A stretch of DNA of 64,000 bases. Origin: Rhytidiadelphus loreus. Taxonomy: Eukaryota > Streptophyta > Bryopsida > Hypnales > Hylocomiaceae. How positions within the stretch are numbered: the stretch's first letter is position 1; the number at the start of each line of letters is the position of its first letter. Both the position numbers and the translations under genes were made by a program. Below are positions 48,913 through 61,274 of this stretch, one piece after another. The stretch spans positions 77,871,839-77,935,838 of the forward strand of contig OX344761.1 in assembly GCA_947034895.1 (NCBI GenBank). The letters are read 5' to 3'. The notes beneath the pieces are model-generated. The model ran no database searches, was not told where the DNA came from, and saw nothing but the letters and a program-made list of their open reading frames with translations.

Positions 48913-51505
48913 CCCCCTAAAGGTTTTTGACTATGTTTTCACCAAAAACACTCTAAAATTGTCATTTTAGTATGAGTACCAAATTTTTGAAATTTTGACC
49001 ATAGTAGGTTGGTTTGAGAAGATGTAGAAAAAATTTCAGAAATTTCGACCATGTGGATTGCAAGATATTAGTGTTTGAAGTGACAAAAATCCTTTTTGGG
49101 AACTTAAAAATGCCAATGCACTAGAAGAAAACTATGTTAGAATCCCTGAAAACATGCCACCTTGTTTTTGTTAAGTTCCCATTTCAAAACAAAACAAAAC
49201 AAAACAAATTCGTTTTTTTGCATTTTGACTGCGTTTTGAAACGGGAACTTAAGAAAAACAAGGTGACATGTTTTTAGGGATTCTAACATAGTTTTCTTCT
49301 AGTAATGGTTGTAATGTTGTAATAAACAATTTACATCCTATGATTTTATTTTTTTGTCACTTCAAATATTGACCATTGATTGTGGAAAAATTTTGCACTA
49401 CAAATTTTGAATTTAATTTTCTAGCATACTCAACATGATGTTCATCATGTCTCCAAAAAATTTCAAACCAAAAAAAGACGTGGAGCACATCCAAAAAAAT
49501 CTTGCAATGCAACAATATCTAAGAATTTACAATGCACAATATGTTTTTTCAAGCACATTTGCCACCTCATAATTTTGCAACTTGGAAATCCAAACAATTG
49601 GTTGAAAGATATACTAATGCTTTACAAGTTCCAAAAAAAATTTGGAAAATAACAAATCCTCTACTTCCTATAAAATTTAGAAGGACGATGTGAATAATAT
49701 ATAAGCAAAGGCTTTCGGCAACCCTTGGAAAATGGATTCACATGAGTTCCCAACCTATCCCCTCCATTAGGAACTTTGAGCTTGACCTCCTTCATCCACC
49801 TTCCTTTAGGGCATCCACATCACAGTCTAGGGAGATTTTTAGCTTAATTGGCTAAAATCCTACATTTTCTCAAACCAAACAGTTGTTTGAAGCATTCTCT
49901 CAGCTAGGCCTTTAAAAATAGAGAATATTATTTGATTTTCCACTTAAATGATTGGTTTTTTTCTGAAGATTTTGAAATCAATTTAGCAATTCCTAATTTC
50001 AACTAGCTAACTTGTAACTAAATGCCAGTACTCCCTATACATTGATCCATATTGTGGACACACCAAGAAGGGGTGCCAAGTGAGGTATGCCATTGTGATG
50101 TAGTTTCATTGCTTGAATATATTAAATTGTAAAAAATCAAAATCCATTGAGTACTACTTTGTATGGCTTTTAAAGCATTTTTAACTTAATTTGAATTTTC
50201 AAGCATGAATAAAGACTCTTTATATACATATGGGGTGGTAGGAGGTAGAACCCATGTGGGATATGTAAATTAGAATTAGTAGAAACTCAACCACTCATAG
50301 TTAAGCCAATATTAGGAATTGTGTTTCAAGTAGAATTTTAGATCTCATTTAGGCATAGTAGAATAAACTTTTTCAAAATAAATTGAAGTTAAAAATGTTG
50401 CGAAATCAAGTTAAATCTCATCTTCAAAAATCCGTTTGAGATTTCAAGCCTCTAATAAAAAGTTATGGACAAATTTAGAGAACAGCTGGAAGGAATTTTT
50501 TTTTGACATTTTCAAACATCCTCTCTAAATTTTGTCTATATATTTTTATTGGAGACTCAAAATCTCCTACGTATTTTTGGAGATGAAAGGTATTTTTACT
50601 TGCCAACTTTTTGTAGTTCAAAGTGTTTTGGAAAAAGTTATTCTACCATACCTAATTGAGGTCTGAAATTCTACTTCAAATACAATTCATAAGTTTTGAC
50701 AATGAGTGGTCAAGCTTTCATCTTCAAATTATCCCGTATCCTTTGAGGATTCACAATGGACAATGGATTTCATTGTAATAACAACCTCTCCACTCAAACT
50801 TCTCACCAAATGCTAGTGAAGCAAATTCTATATTTAACCAATAAGTTCTTTTTTGATGGCAAATTTGTTGAATGACATTGATATTTCTCATTTATTTGTA
50901 GATTTAATTCTTAAGCCTGAAAATTGTTGCCATAAGACTAGGCATGAAATTCTAGGGGCTTATACACGTTGGAGGGGTGGCCAATGGTCCTAACCTTTCA
51001 CTTTGGTCTTTCGTCCTTTTGACTAGTGCAACTTTTGCGTCTGCCATTGGGCCTTAGTCAACAAAATTTGGACACCCTTGCATGCCTCTCAAGTTGAAAT
51101 TTGCTTGTAAAGGCCTATAACTTCTTTGCCCAATATTGAATTGAAATAAAAATTATATATCCACAAAGTTTTCACAGAACTACACATCCACAAAAAATTT
51201 TAAAAATTCGAGTAAAATTTCAACTCATAGGAACCTACCTGAACTCCAAATTGTCCCCCAAGGGGACAATGGGCCTTTAGAGATTAAAAAAGTGATTTTT
51301 TGAGCTGCCCGCCAAGGATTATAATTACATATCATGCAATAACTTTTAAACCATGTTGTCAAAAGTTATAAAAATTATTGCGCCTTAAAGCTACTCCTTG
51401 GGTATATGTGTGAAATTTCAAAGAAAAATAAATGAATAAATGCATTAGTAGTGAATTGCCCAAAATTGCTATGTTGCGAAAAAAAACATTTTGGTGCTTT
51501 AGGGG
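48913..51505. mobile_element. Composite TTAA-type region, copy E with nested insertions
   Basis: Begins CCCCCTAAAGG after TTAC (48909-48912) and ends TGCTTTAGGGG before TTAA (51506-51509). The left 180 bases match the left ends of copies C and D. The stretch 51120-51290 matches the right part of copy A ('tcataggaacctacctgaa', 'ccaaattgtcccccaagggg'). At 2.59 kb it is far longer than its relatives, so two copies and at least one insertion (49120-49303) are probably nested here. Confidence 0.5.
49120..49303. mobile_element. Foldback MITE-like hairpin
   Basis: Arms 49120 to about 49187 and about 49233-49303 are near-perfect inverses. The left arm starts ACTAGAAGAAAACTATGTTA and the right arm ends with its complement. 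The loop is A/C-rich ('aaaacaaaac' repeated). AATG lies near both ends and may be a target duplication. It sits inside the composite element 48913-51505, so it inserted later. Confidence 0.7.
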
Positions 51506-51509
51506 TTAA

Positions 51510-54500
51510 CCAGGATTGTTTGGATGACATACATCCAAATTTGTCAAATGCAAAGGCAATCCTAATAACATTTTGTGACTCTAAGATTTTGAAATTTTGA
51601 AAAAAGTCGCCTATTGTTCATTGATTGGGCCATTTTTGTCTTCTACCAAATATAACTAGCCTTGCGGTCAACCATCTAACCTTCTAGCCATTGTTGATTA
51701 AATCCTAAATGCCCAAGGTCTTTCTTGATTTAAGAATATCATTGCTTTTGAAGTGTTATAAACCTAAATGTCACTAAAGTATAGATATCTCAGCCATACA
51801 ATCTTGTAGTGTATTGTACATGTTGTAGATGACATGAATCAAATTTGAAGTCATTTGGCATTAGATGGGTTTTCCCTACCGGGAAGGGCTGTGAGTTCCC
51901 AACCCTGAATTTGGCCGAAACAATCGAAACAGGCTATTCGTAGGCTCTACTGACCTGGTAGAACGACTGCCACATCCTTTTTTTCCAAAAAAAATAAAGT
52001 AAAATAAACTTTGTTTTTCATTTTAAGAACTTTAAATTTTTTTTTTTTTTTTTTTGAAAAAAAACACAAAAACTAACACCCGCGTTCGATGGGGGCCGGG
52101 GGAATGGAGCTGGGAATGGAGCTGGGAATGGGCCTGAAACGGCCCTCAAGCCCCCCCAAATCCCATCTAATGTCACAATTGATTGCAAGATTAGAGTGTT
52201 TTAGTGTTGAAAAAGGATGCTGAAATTTTCTTGACACCACATTTTGAGGTGAAATTTGATTTCCAAACCTACTCAAATAATAAAACTTGAAACTATAAAG
52301 TAAATCAAAACCACCATACAAACACATTGGTGAAAGAAAATATCATTGAATTGACTCATGGTGTTTGGAAAATGGCTTTGAAATACCCAAAAAATAGCAA
52401 AAAAGTTGCAAAAAACACATTTGAGGTTGAACCTCCTTCTACCAAAATGCTTCTTAGTAATTCATAACGTCTTGGATTGATATGAAAATTTAGCTAGACA
52501 AACTAAACTAGTATGTGCAACTTTTCCAAATTATTTTTATTGGAAATAGACATTGTATGAAGAAGAAACAAGCTGCCGAAGTTCATTGTAATCCAAAAAT
52601 GTTGAGATTTTGGACTTTGAATTGCTCCCAAAGATTCAAAACAACTAGGATTGACATGAGATTTTTACCACAATAACTAGAATGTAAGGAGAACATAAGC
52701 CAACAAATTTGATTGAAAACGAACATTAGATGAAGGAGATACAAGCACCCAAAGTTGTAGCCATCAAATGCAATTTGGTGAACTGAAATTGAACCTATGA
52801 ACTTTGTTTGGCTTACAAAAATCATTACATCTTGGATTGATATGAAATTATTACCACACAAACTAAATGAGAAATCTCAAATTTTTCAACAAATTTTATT
52901 GAATTTGGACATCAGATGTTAAAGTTATAGTACTTTAAATTGGACTTGAAACTATGTGAGGACTCTTTACATGATTGTTGGCATGAGTGTCATTTTGTAC
53001 AAAAATCATGATTGTTTAAAATGTCCATTCAATCTTCATAGAATGTTATGCACCTCAACATTAACTTGACTTGATGTTTAATTAAAAATTAATAATGCAT
53101 CCTTAGTTCCTTACATCAAACAAGGCAAAATCGGATGAATTTCTAAATATTTTCATTAGAATAATAAATATATAATATGACATTTGAATAAGCATGAAAA
53201 TTTTCAAAATTCTATATTGTATGAAAAATATCCACATGAATTTGTATTGAGAATTATAAAAAAAATAAAAAATAATAGTTTCAGAAGTTTTTTAAAAGAC
53301 ACCAATGGAATCTTTAGTGTTCAAAAAAAAAAGTGTAAATATATATGATTAAATTCTAATTTAAATATGTCTTCAAAACAATAAAGTCAAATATACAATG
53401 ACACTTTAAAGAAATGAAATAGCACATTAATTGAAAAGATTTGAATGATTGTTCCAAAATAACAAAGTAGACATTATAATTGCTTAAAAGTTATTATCAA
53501 ATAATCCATCAAAAATATAACTTACTACAAAAAGCCCATTTTTTTTGCACCATGGTCCTAGATTGCACCATTTCAAAATAAATGTCTACTTATTGCTAAA
53601 TAAAAGTAGTTCTTTTCTACCAGAAATTTTTCATTTCTATTGAAAATGTGGATGAAAATTTGCATGAATATGATTGAAAAGTGTTTTTTGGTCCAAAAGA
53701 TGGATGAATGTAGAAGTACAATGCTTCACCAAATTTTAAGAGATCACCATCTTGACACTTTTTCAAAATGTAAAAAAGAAAGGGTTGGTTACTACTTTGG
53801 CTATGTTTTAAAGCTCACTGTTTTTTGCATTTGTAACACTCAATGTTATGTAGGTCAAAAGGTGCATCAAGACAAGTTTGTCAAGCTATTCAAGTGTCTA
53901 GCTAGTCCATCTAACATGCCTATTTGATTGGGGCAAAAACTCTTGTCAAATATAGTCAACAATATGTTGACAATTTGATATAGTTACTCATATGCACATG
54001 GACTTACTTTCTCCATGTATTGGATCACATGCATGCCATATATATATATATAAAAGCATTCAAGTAGGGGTGCCAAATGGAAATTTTGGATTTGGGCTTC
54101 AACAAGTTGGTGTTTGGGTACAAAGTTTGCATTCAATCTTTGTGGATTATGACATCTATTGGTGCCTACATTCCATATGAGTTGGCCCTTCTATCCAACA
54201 ACTAGAGCATACACTAAAATGTTGACACCCACACCAACTATTGGCACCTTAATTCCAACATCAAAATTCACATCAAATTTAAAGGCCTATATCATGTAAT
54301 AATACTAAACTACAAATGACTAGTAAATTTTTTTCACAAATCCTAAAATAAAGGCCCTTAAAACCATATTTGTTTGGATTGCCCATCCATCCAGTTTGTC
54401 ACTCCAACAAACAAGTTTGGTAATTTCCACCCTCTAATGTGACAACCATGCATGGGTAGGGTAGGATTGGACAAAGTAAAGAAATTAAGAATAAAAGGTT

Positions 54501-55935
54501 GCTAACAAAGTTTAACAAAAGGTTTTAGAAAATTGTCACATGTTGATAAAAGACTTGATTGCATCATTGTTTTTTCTAGGTTCTCATTGTATTTTTCAAA
54601 AAAATTCAAAACTTTCAAAGAATTAATGATTGAACCCATTCTTGACTCCAAAATATTGTCAACAAATGGCAGATTTAACATGTGTCCATCGAAGATTTAA
54701 TTTTTTTCAAAAGACTTAATTTAACATCTTAATTAGATATAAAATTAATTTCAATGAACCTCATATTTTTTCATAAAAATTCATTGTCAAAATCTTGAAA
54801 TAAATTTTATGTTGAAATAAAAAGGTAAAATTTGCAACTTAATTGTATAAGATGATCATGTCTACTCTAATCTCCTTTAAGTCACTTAGACACCTATATC
54901 AATTGCAAGCAACATTTTTTTGAAGAACAATACTCCACTTGTTGGAAGCATGTCTTTGAATTAAATTTAGAGGGAAGTTAGTGTATTGGCTGTTTTTTTG
55001 TCAAAGCTAGCAAAATTTCACCAACAAAAGAAACACTAATTGAAAGGTTCTAATGATTGCATGAGACTTTAGAAAGCATGTCAATAATATTTATGTTTCT
55101 CAAAGTATTAGGCCAAAATTTTCTAAATAAATTTTTAATTTTTTTGAAAATAATTAGTGTTGGACTACTATTTTCATGTAGGTAATGACAAAGTACCAAG
55201 TTTATTTTGCTATTTATATGACCTCTAAAAATTTTCAAAACCGATTGCATTGACTTACACTTACATTTGCTAACACCTCAATATAATTATTATTAACAAA
55301 TCATCTTCACAAATGTTGAATCTCAAACAATTATTTATTTTAAACAAAGATTTCTTTAATCTTATTCACTTTTTTTCACACATGTAGGTGAGAATGAGAG
55401 TATATGCACCAATTCTTCCCAAAATGGGCAATTTAGTGTCAATTTACCTTGTTGGTTGTGCAAATATTTTAGATTTTACAAATTGCTCACAAAGCAATTG
55501 ATTGTAAGATGAAGAAATCTATTTATGCTATTTTAACTTCATTGATACATTTGAATAGTATAATTTACTATGAGGAAAAAGATTTGTTGAATCATGTGCC
55601 TTGGCTTGAATGGAATTGATAAAACACTTGCTAACATTTATTATACCACCAATTGTCCAAAATCCCACCAATTGCTCAATTTGGAAATTTAAATTCATAT
55701 TTGGTACCAAGGACCTTGTTTCATCTTGAAGAAATCAAGAAACACCAAAATTACAAATTGGAAACTACAAATTGGAAAGTAGATTTAAACATTCATCCTC
55801 TATAATAAAGAAAAGATTGGAGTTCCTACACCATCGACCCACAAAGGCCAAATGTGCTCTAACGCTAGCTGTCAATTCTAGTTGGAAGAAGACTTTACAA
55901 TCTAGGACCACATACATAAGGTTGAAGACAATGAT
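51510..55935. other. AT-rich spacer
   Basis: No supported gene. A poly-T/poly-A tract lies at 52026-52070. It is followed by a short GC-rich patch (52078-52160: 'gaatggagctgg' doubled, then 'cctgaaacggccctcaagcc') resembling 'gatgaaacggcctttttgaggcc' near 34844. This may be an end of an unrecognised repeat. Confidence 0.5.
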
Positions 55936-56132
55936 GCTAGAGCGTGAGCACATAGATATGAGCCTATGAACCTTGAACCTAGTTGTAGGTGTTTATAATA
56001 TGTGTACCAATAACATAGGTAGATTATAACATGGAAAGAATCTATAACATAGAAACCTATAATCATAAAAAGTGTTTATAATATAGACTCTAAGGCTCAT
56101 GGGTTCATAGATTTTATGCTCACAAGCTAGCA
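55936..56132 (-). mobile_element. Inverted relative of the 45741 element
   Basis: Reverse complement of the 45741-45965 element with divergence: GCTAGAGCGTGAGC at one end and GCTCACAAGCTAG at the other. Between them 'cctacaactaggttcaagg' appears in reverse orientation. No ORF. Confidence 0.6.
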
Positions 56133-57990
56133 CTCCTCAATTCAAATGGCATTAATCAATGTGGGCCAAGGATAGTTACAAGAGTGGGTTCAAACATACT
56201 AAGAATTTCAAATACCACAACATAGAAATGGGTATTTAGTATGGGTGAATATTTAATCATCTATAATTCACGGAGTAGATAACTAGGGTGTCACTTATAT
56301 AATATAATAATAATAATATTAATATAATATTAATATAATATTTGTATTACACCATCCTAAATAATTATTAAGATATTAAATGATGTTCTTCACGACAATT
56401 AACATCAATGCCAAATAAACTTAATAAATAATTAGAGCATCCAAATTTTTTAACATGATGTACAATAGTATGTACTAATGAGAAATAAAATGGACTACAC
56501 TAAATTAACATTTTGGTGTAATGTTGTTCATAAATCTCTATTCACATAAAAAAGTCAAATTTCAAAATTTTAATGATTTTTTTGTTATGAAATAGTTAAG
56601 TAATTGTATTTGCTTCACTAAAGAAACTCTTGCACAAATTTTAGACTAAAAGAATGTAATTGACAATATGTTGTTTGTATAGCTTAATAAAAAGTGTACC
56701 TATATGTTTAATGTTAATCCCAAAGCATGCTTTTTAACAAATTTTGTATAATGTATAGAAAAAAGAATACATTTGAATATTTCCAATAAATCCAAGAACT
56801 CATTTAAGAACTTCAATTAATTTGAAAAATATAAACCCAAATTATACATAGATATTTTAAAATTTATAGTATTTGAATCAATTATTGCAATTTTAAAAGT
56901 TGCAAAATACAAAATATCATATATTATGAGTTACTAACTGAATTAATATATTCTTTCTTGAAATTTTCTAATCTAAAGTTTTATGAAATGATTCTCCATC
57001 AGCATCAAAATATAAAAGTTTTAAATTTAAATTAATAAAAAAATCTACATTGGATATGATTTTTGTTATAATTTGGACCTTCAAAAATCATCCAAATTCC
57101 ATGTTTATACAAAAAATTATTGAAATTTTTTTAATTCATAAATAATACTTCCATTTGTTATGTTGAAAATGATATATTTAGTTTGTTAATTATATAGAAA
57201 TTAAATTAACATAACAATAAACATTTGTCCATTAGATATCCAACTTATTAAAAAGCCTATATTTTCTAAACTAAAGTTTCACTTTTATGATATTATATTC
57301 ATTGATGGTAAAAAAGGTCCTTTGCACATGAAGAATATAGAATCAATACAAGAACACCTAAGAGCTTATAGAATGAGATTCCAACTTGAATTCATGCCTT
57401 GTGCGGCAAAAAAAATCTCTTACTTTACATTACTATCTTGGCACATATTTGTACTATTAAATTATCTTAGTAGCTTTTAGCTCTAAGAATCTTCTATAGA
57501 AAATAATTACTTGAAATTCTACAAAAATTAGTAACTTGGTAAGGTTTTATTTAACTTCAAAATGTTGTCGACACCAAAATTTGGTGCCTTGGGCATTTAG
57601 GGGTTAATGCATCTCTTTGAAGTCCACAATCAAATCCTTGCTAACTCTTTGTTTTTATAAAAGATTTTTGTTGTAATTTTTTAATAAAAATTTTCTTCTA
57701 AAATTAACATTGTCTATTTTTTAATTTATTAAAATATAAAATACATTGTGATTATTGAAGATACAATATTTTAAAATTCAACATCTTTTTATTTGTAGAT
57801 TTGAATTTTACAAAAGACCAAATGTAGCCTAAATTTCTAAAATTGTGATAAATCAATATTAGGTGAAAACTAAATAATAATCTAATGATGAATTTTAATG
57901 AATACAAGTTCAAGTACTGAATTTTCAATTCACAAAACATAACCAAGATAATAATATTTAAAATATTCAAAACTTTAGATTCATGCTTAA
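56133..57990. other. Extremely AT-rich spacer
   Basis: No gene. Includes an 'aatataat' microsatellite near 56300-56345 and an isolated right-end motif 'ggcatttaggggttaa' at 57592-57607 without a recognisable partner. Confidence 0.5.
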
Positions 57991-58903
57991 CCCCTAAAGG
58001 ATCATAGCTATGATTTCACCAAAAATGCTCCAAAACTACCATTTCTAATACAAGTACCAAATTTTAGAAAAAAGAGCATTTTTGGACACATGTAACCATA
58101 GGATCTTGTAGTACACTAGTTTGAAAAGTTTTGGAAAAAATTTCAGAAATTTCCACCATGTAGATTGCAAGATATTAGTGTTTGAAGTGACAAAAATTCT
58201 TTTTTGAACATTGTAAAAAACTAAGAACTCACATTTGTATGAAAAATTGTCCAAAATGGTGGTGCTTCTTTGGATTCACTCTTCAAGGCAAATTGGCTAC
58301 ATGTTTGAAAAAATTTAGATTATTTGAAATTGTACAACATATAGAAAAAAAATAGTAAGTAGAAAGAAATAGAGAATGACTCAAAATACTAAATTTTTAA
58401 GAATTTAATTATGGAATTGAAAAATGCCAATCCCAATGGTTGAAATGTTGTGATAAACAATGTACTTCCTATGATTTTATTTTTTTCCAAAAATATTAAA
58501 AATAGAGTTAAATAAAGAACTTCAAAGTTTATTTTAGAACATAGAATCCATAACTACCCACAAACTAAAACTCTTCATAACTTTTGACTCATTCATGAAA
58601 ATGGAATGATTAAAAGCTTTCCATGTATATATATAAGTCTAAAAAACCAATTTGAAATTTTTATTTTAAAAAAAACTGATTTTTTCTAATCTGCCCAGAC
58701 TACCCAATTACAAGAAAAAGTAACATATTAGGCCATAATTTTTAACTCATATTTCCAAATGTCTTGAAATTTAATGCACATGAAAGATATTCCTTGTCTA
58801 CACCTTCTATTAAAGTTTGGGCCAAAAAAATGGAAATCTCCAATCACATATACCTGCCCAAAATTTCTATGTTGCCAAAAAACATAGTTTGGTCCTTTAG
58901 GGC
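57991..58903. mobile_element. TTAA-flanked non-autonomous element, copy D
   Basis: 913 bp between TTAA at 57987-57990 and TTAA at 58904-58907. It starts CCCCTAAAGGATCA and ends GGTCCTTTAGGGC. It is collinear with copy C over most of its length, so the two define the family: same left motifs, same central 'caatggt.gaaatgttgt' and same right motif 'cctgcccaaaatttct'. No ORF. Confidence 0.65.
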
Positions 58904-59425
58904 TTAAGAAAATTATTTTTGTAATAATCTTTAAATTCATATTGACAATTTTAGAAGGAATTTTGAACTATTTGTTTTCAAAACTTATTGATAAATATTG
59001 ATTAGTATAGTTGTAAATTTAATAATAAAAGACTATACTCCACTGCATATTCTATCCTTAAATTGTTGTAGAGGACAAAAACTATTAAATGAATGATTTT
59101 CAAAGAATATATAGAACCCAGAAAAACCCTATTCCCCTAAGAATTTGATAATTGTTTTATTTTTATTTATTTATTTAAATACACATACAATTTACTCCAC
59201 TACTCCAAACAAAACATCACAAACAAACAAATCAAACCTCAACCAAGGAAAAATCATGAAACAACCTTAGTCAACCCTATAAAGATGCTTCATACCATAG
59301 AGTGCATATGTTCATCCTTGGAATTTTATGCGAAAACAAAAGGTCTTGCACAATAATTTGACCTCCAATGAATGCTTCTTTTTTTTCTTTTTTAAATAGA
59401 TGATTCTCACACTATACTGAAAAGG

Positions 59426-59980
59426 ATGATTTCCACAGTGACCAACCCCTCCTTACAAGGTAAACCCAATAAGGACAAGGAGGACCAAATGTGTGCAACA
59501 AATGACTTTCGTGGAAACTGGAGACACACAAAAAATGCAGCAGCTTATCCTGCATGGAATAATTTTTGGCCAACTACCTTGGTAATAGGATCGCATCCTT
59601 CCAGGGTTAGGTTCAATAAGACAAGAACCCAAACACAGTCAAAGATCGCTCGAGTGTCCTACGAATCTGATAATTTTTGGCTGCCTACCTCGGTGATAAG
59701 GCCTCCTCGGTTGTCCTCTTCCCGTCTTCCAGAGTTCTTAAAGATCATGTGGTCAGGTCTATGTGGAAGTACACATGAGCAACGTCAGGGGGCGGCAGGC
59801 TTTACAGGCATCAAAGGGCAGGATAGCTGGCCTGACACACTTCCAAGGACACAAAAAAACACAATTGTTGAAGTTTTATCAGCCGAAAGGGAAGAAAAAT
59901 CATCTGAGCAAGTGTTTAATGCCGCACTGCTTTTCTGCACAGAATTTGAGTTCCTACGGCTCTACAGCATGAATGATTGA
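59426..59980 (+). other. 184-codon open frame downstream of the auxin-receptor gene, coding status doubtful
   Basis: An uninterrupted frame in a less AT-rich stretch (about 59410-61270). The predicted protein has no recognisable domain; only a twice-seen DNFWLPTSVI / NNFWPTTLVI-like pattern stands out. Because the sequence lies 3' of the minus-strand TIR1/AFB gene, it may simply be long 3' UTR or a degraded repeat. Offered only as a candidate. Confidence 0.2.
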
Positions 59981-59999
59981 GGCCGGGGGCTCCGACTCC

Positions 60000-61274
60000 C
60001 ACATTCGGGGAATCAATATGAAAAAAAGCTGAGAACCCAAATTGATCACTAGTCAGTCTCACTCATTCTAACTTATGCGTGCAACGGACAATCACTAACT
60101 GTTCATTTGCATCAAAGGGGGAAACGGGCAAAGACAAAAGGCAAAGGCAAAGGGGAGAAAAAAGCTGAACCAAACTAGGTACATACAAACTATTTATTAT
60201 AACGGCATTTTAACTGCAGGAAAGTTTTGAATACGTAACCGTCTCCTGACGGACGCCATCAATGGGAGGTTCAAAACTCCAGTAACATAAATATCTGTTT
60301 TCAAGGAAAAGGAGAATACACCAGTGAGATGAATAGAAAGGGAGAGCCTCACTCAACTAACTTGAATAATGCTTCAAAAAGGGGCAAAGGCTTTAAAGAT
60401 AAGTGGCACCTACGTAACCTACCATTCTTGAACTACCTAGAATGAGGCTCATGTGCAGTGAGAACATGATATCCTCGGAAGGAATGCAGAAGGACCGCCG
60501 GGGCCTCCGCTTCAAGCCTTTCAAACAATCAATCATTGATAAAAACTTGAAATTCAAATAAGGAAAGCATATTCCTTCGTTAAGGAAGTTGACCAAGGGA
60601 ACAAAAGGGAAAAGCCTTCCAAGAGCGTTGTTCAAGCAAAAGCTTTTCAACGAAACGTGGAGGCAATCCCAGTCTCGAACATCGGGTACCAAGCACTGAT
60701 TGAAGGAGAACAGAGTGCTACCATGTCAGAACCGAAAATGCAAACAATCAGGAGAGCTAGGTACCGCAAACAAAGCTAAACATGCAGTTGCATCAAGAAA
60801 AATACATATGAAGAAGAAAAACCAGTGCAAAAAAAGATTTTTACCTTTTTACTAACATGGGACACACTCAGGTCACCAAGAAAAGGTCGTCAAAGTGCCC
60901 AATGAGAGCCCATCAACATCTTGTGTAATTTTGAACTGGATCCTTGGGTACAAGAGGTCCAATTTCGGACATCAACACTGAGATAAATGAGATGGCCCCC
61001 CAAATAGCACGGCAGGTGTTCTCCTATAGGGTATATATATATGTACTAAGCTCTCTACTAGGGTGTATAACAGATATTATGTACAGTATCCAAAGCAGAC
61101 AGGACCCCAAGCTGACTGCAAGCCAGCCTTCCGAAGGCCAAGCCAGTACCATAGGTGGTAGTCATCTTCCTCACACACCCTATGGCTTCTCTCTCATAAG
61201 AAGGAGAAAACCAGTATGGACAGCAGTCCCAGACCCGGAAAGCAGGGAAGAAGAATTAAGTATAATTTTTTTCA
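60000..61274 (-). other. Probable 3' UTR and downstream flank of the TIR1/AFB gene
   Basis: Directly follows the stop of the receptor gene on the minus strand. Composition is intermediate between gene and desert, and short frames on both strands lack coding character. A clear polyadenylation site was not identified, so the extent is a guess. Confidence 0.3.

Noticed and set aside
6840..58903. CCCTAAA motifs as interstitial telomere repeats
   Set aside because: Each occurs only once per site, at the ends of TTAA-bounded elements, and never in tandem.
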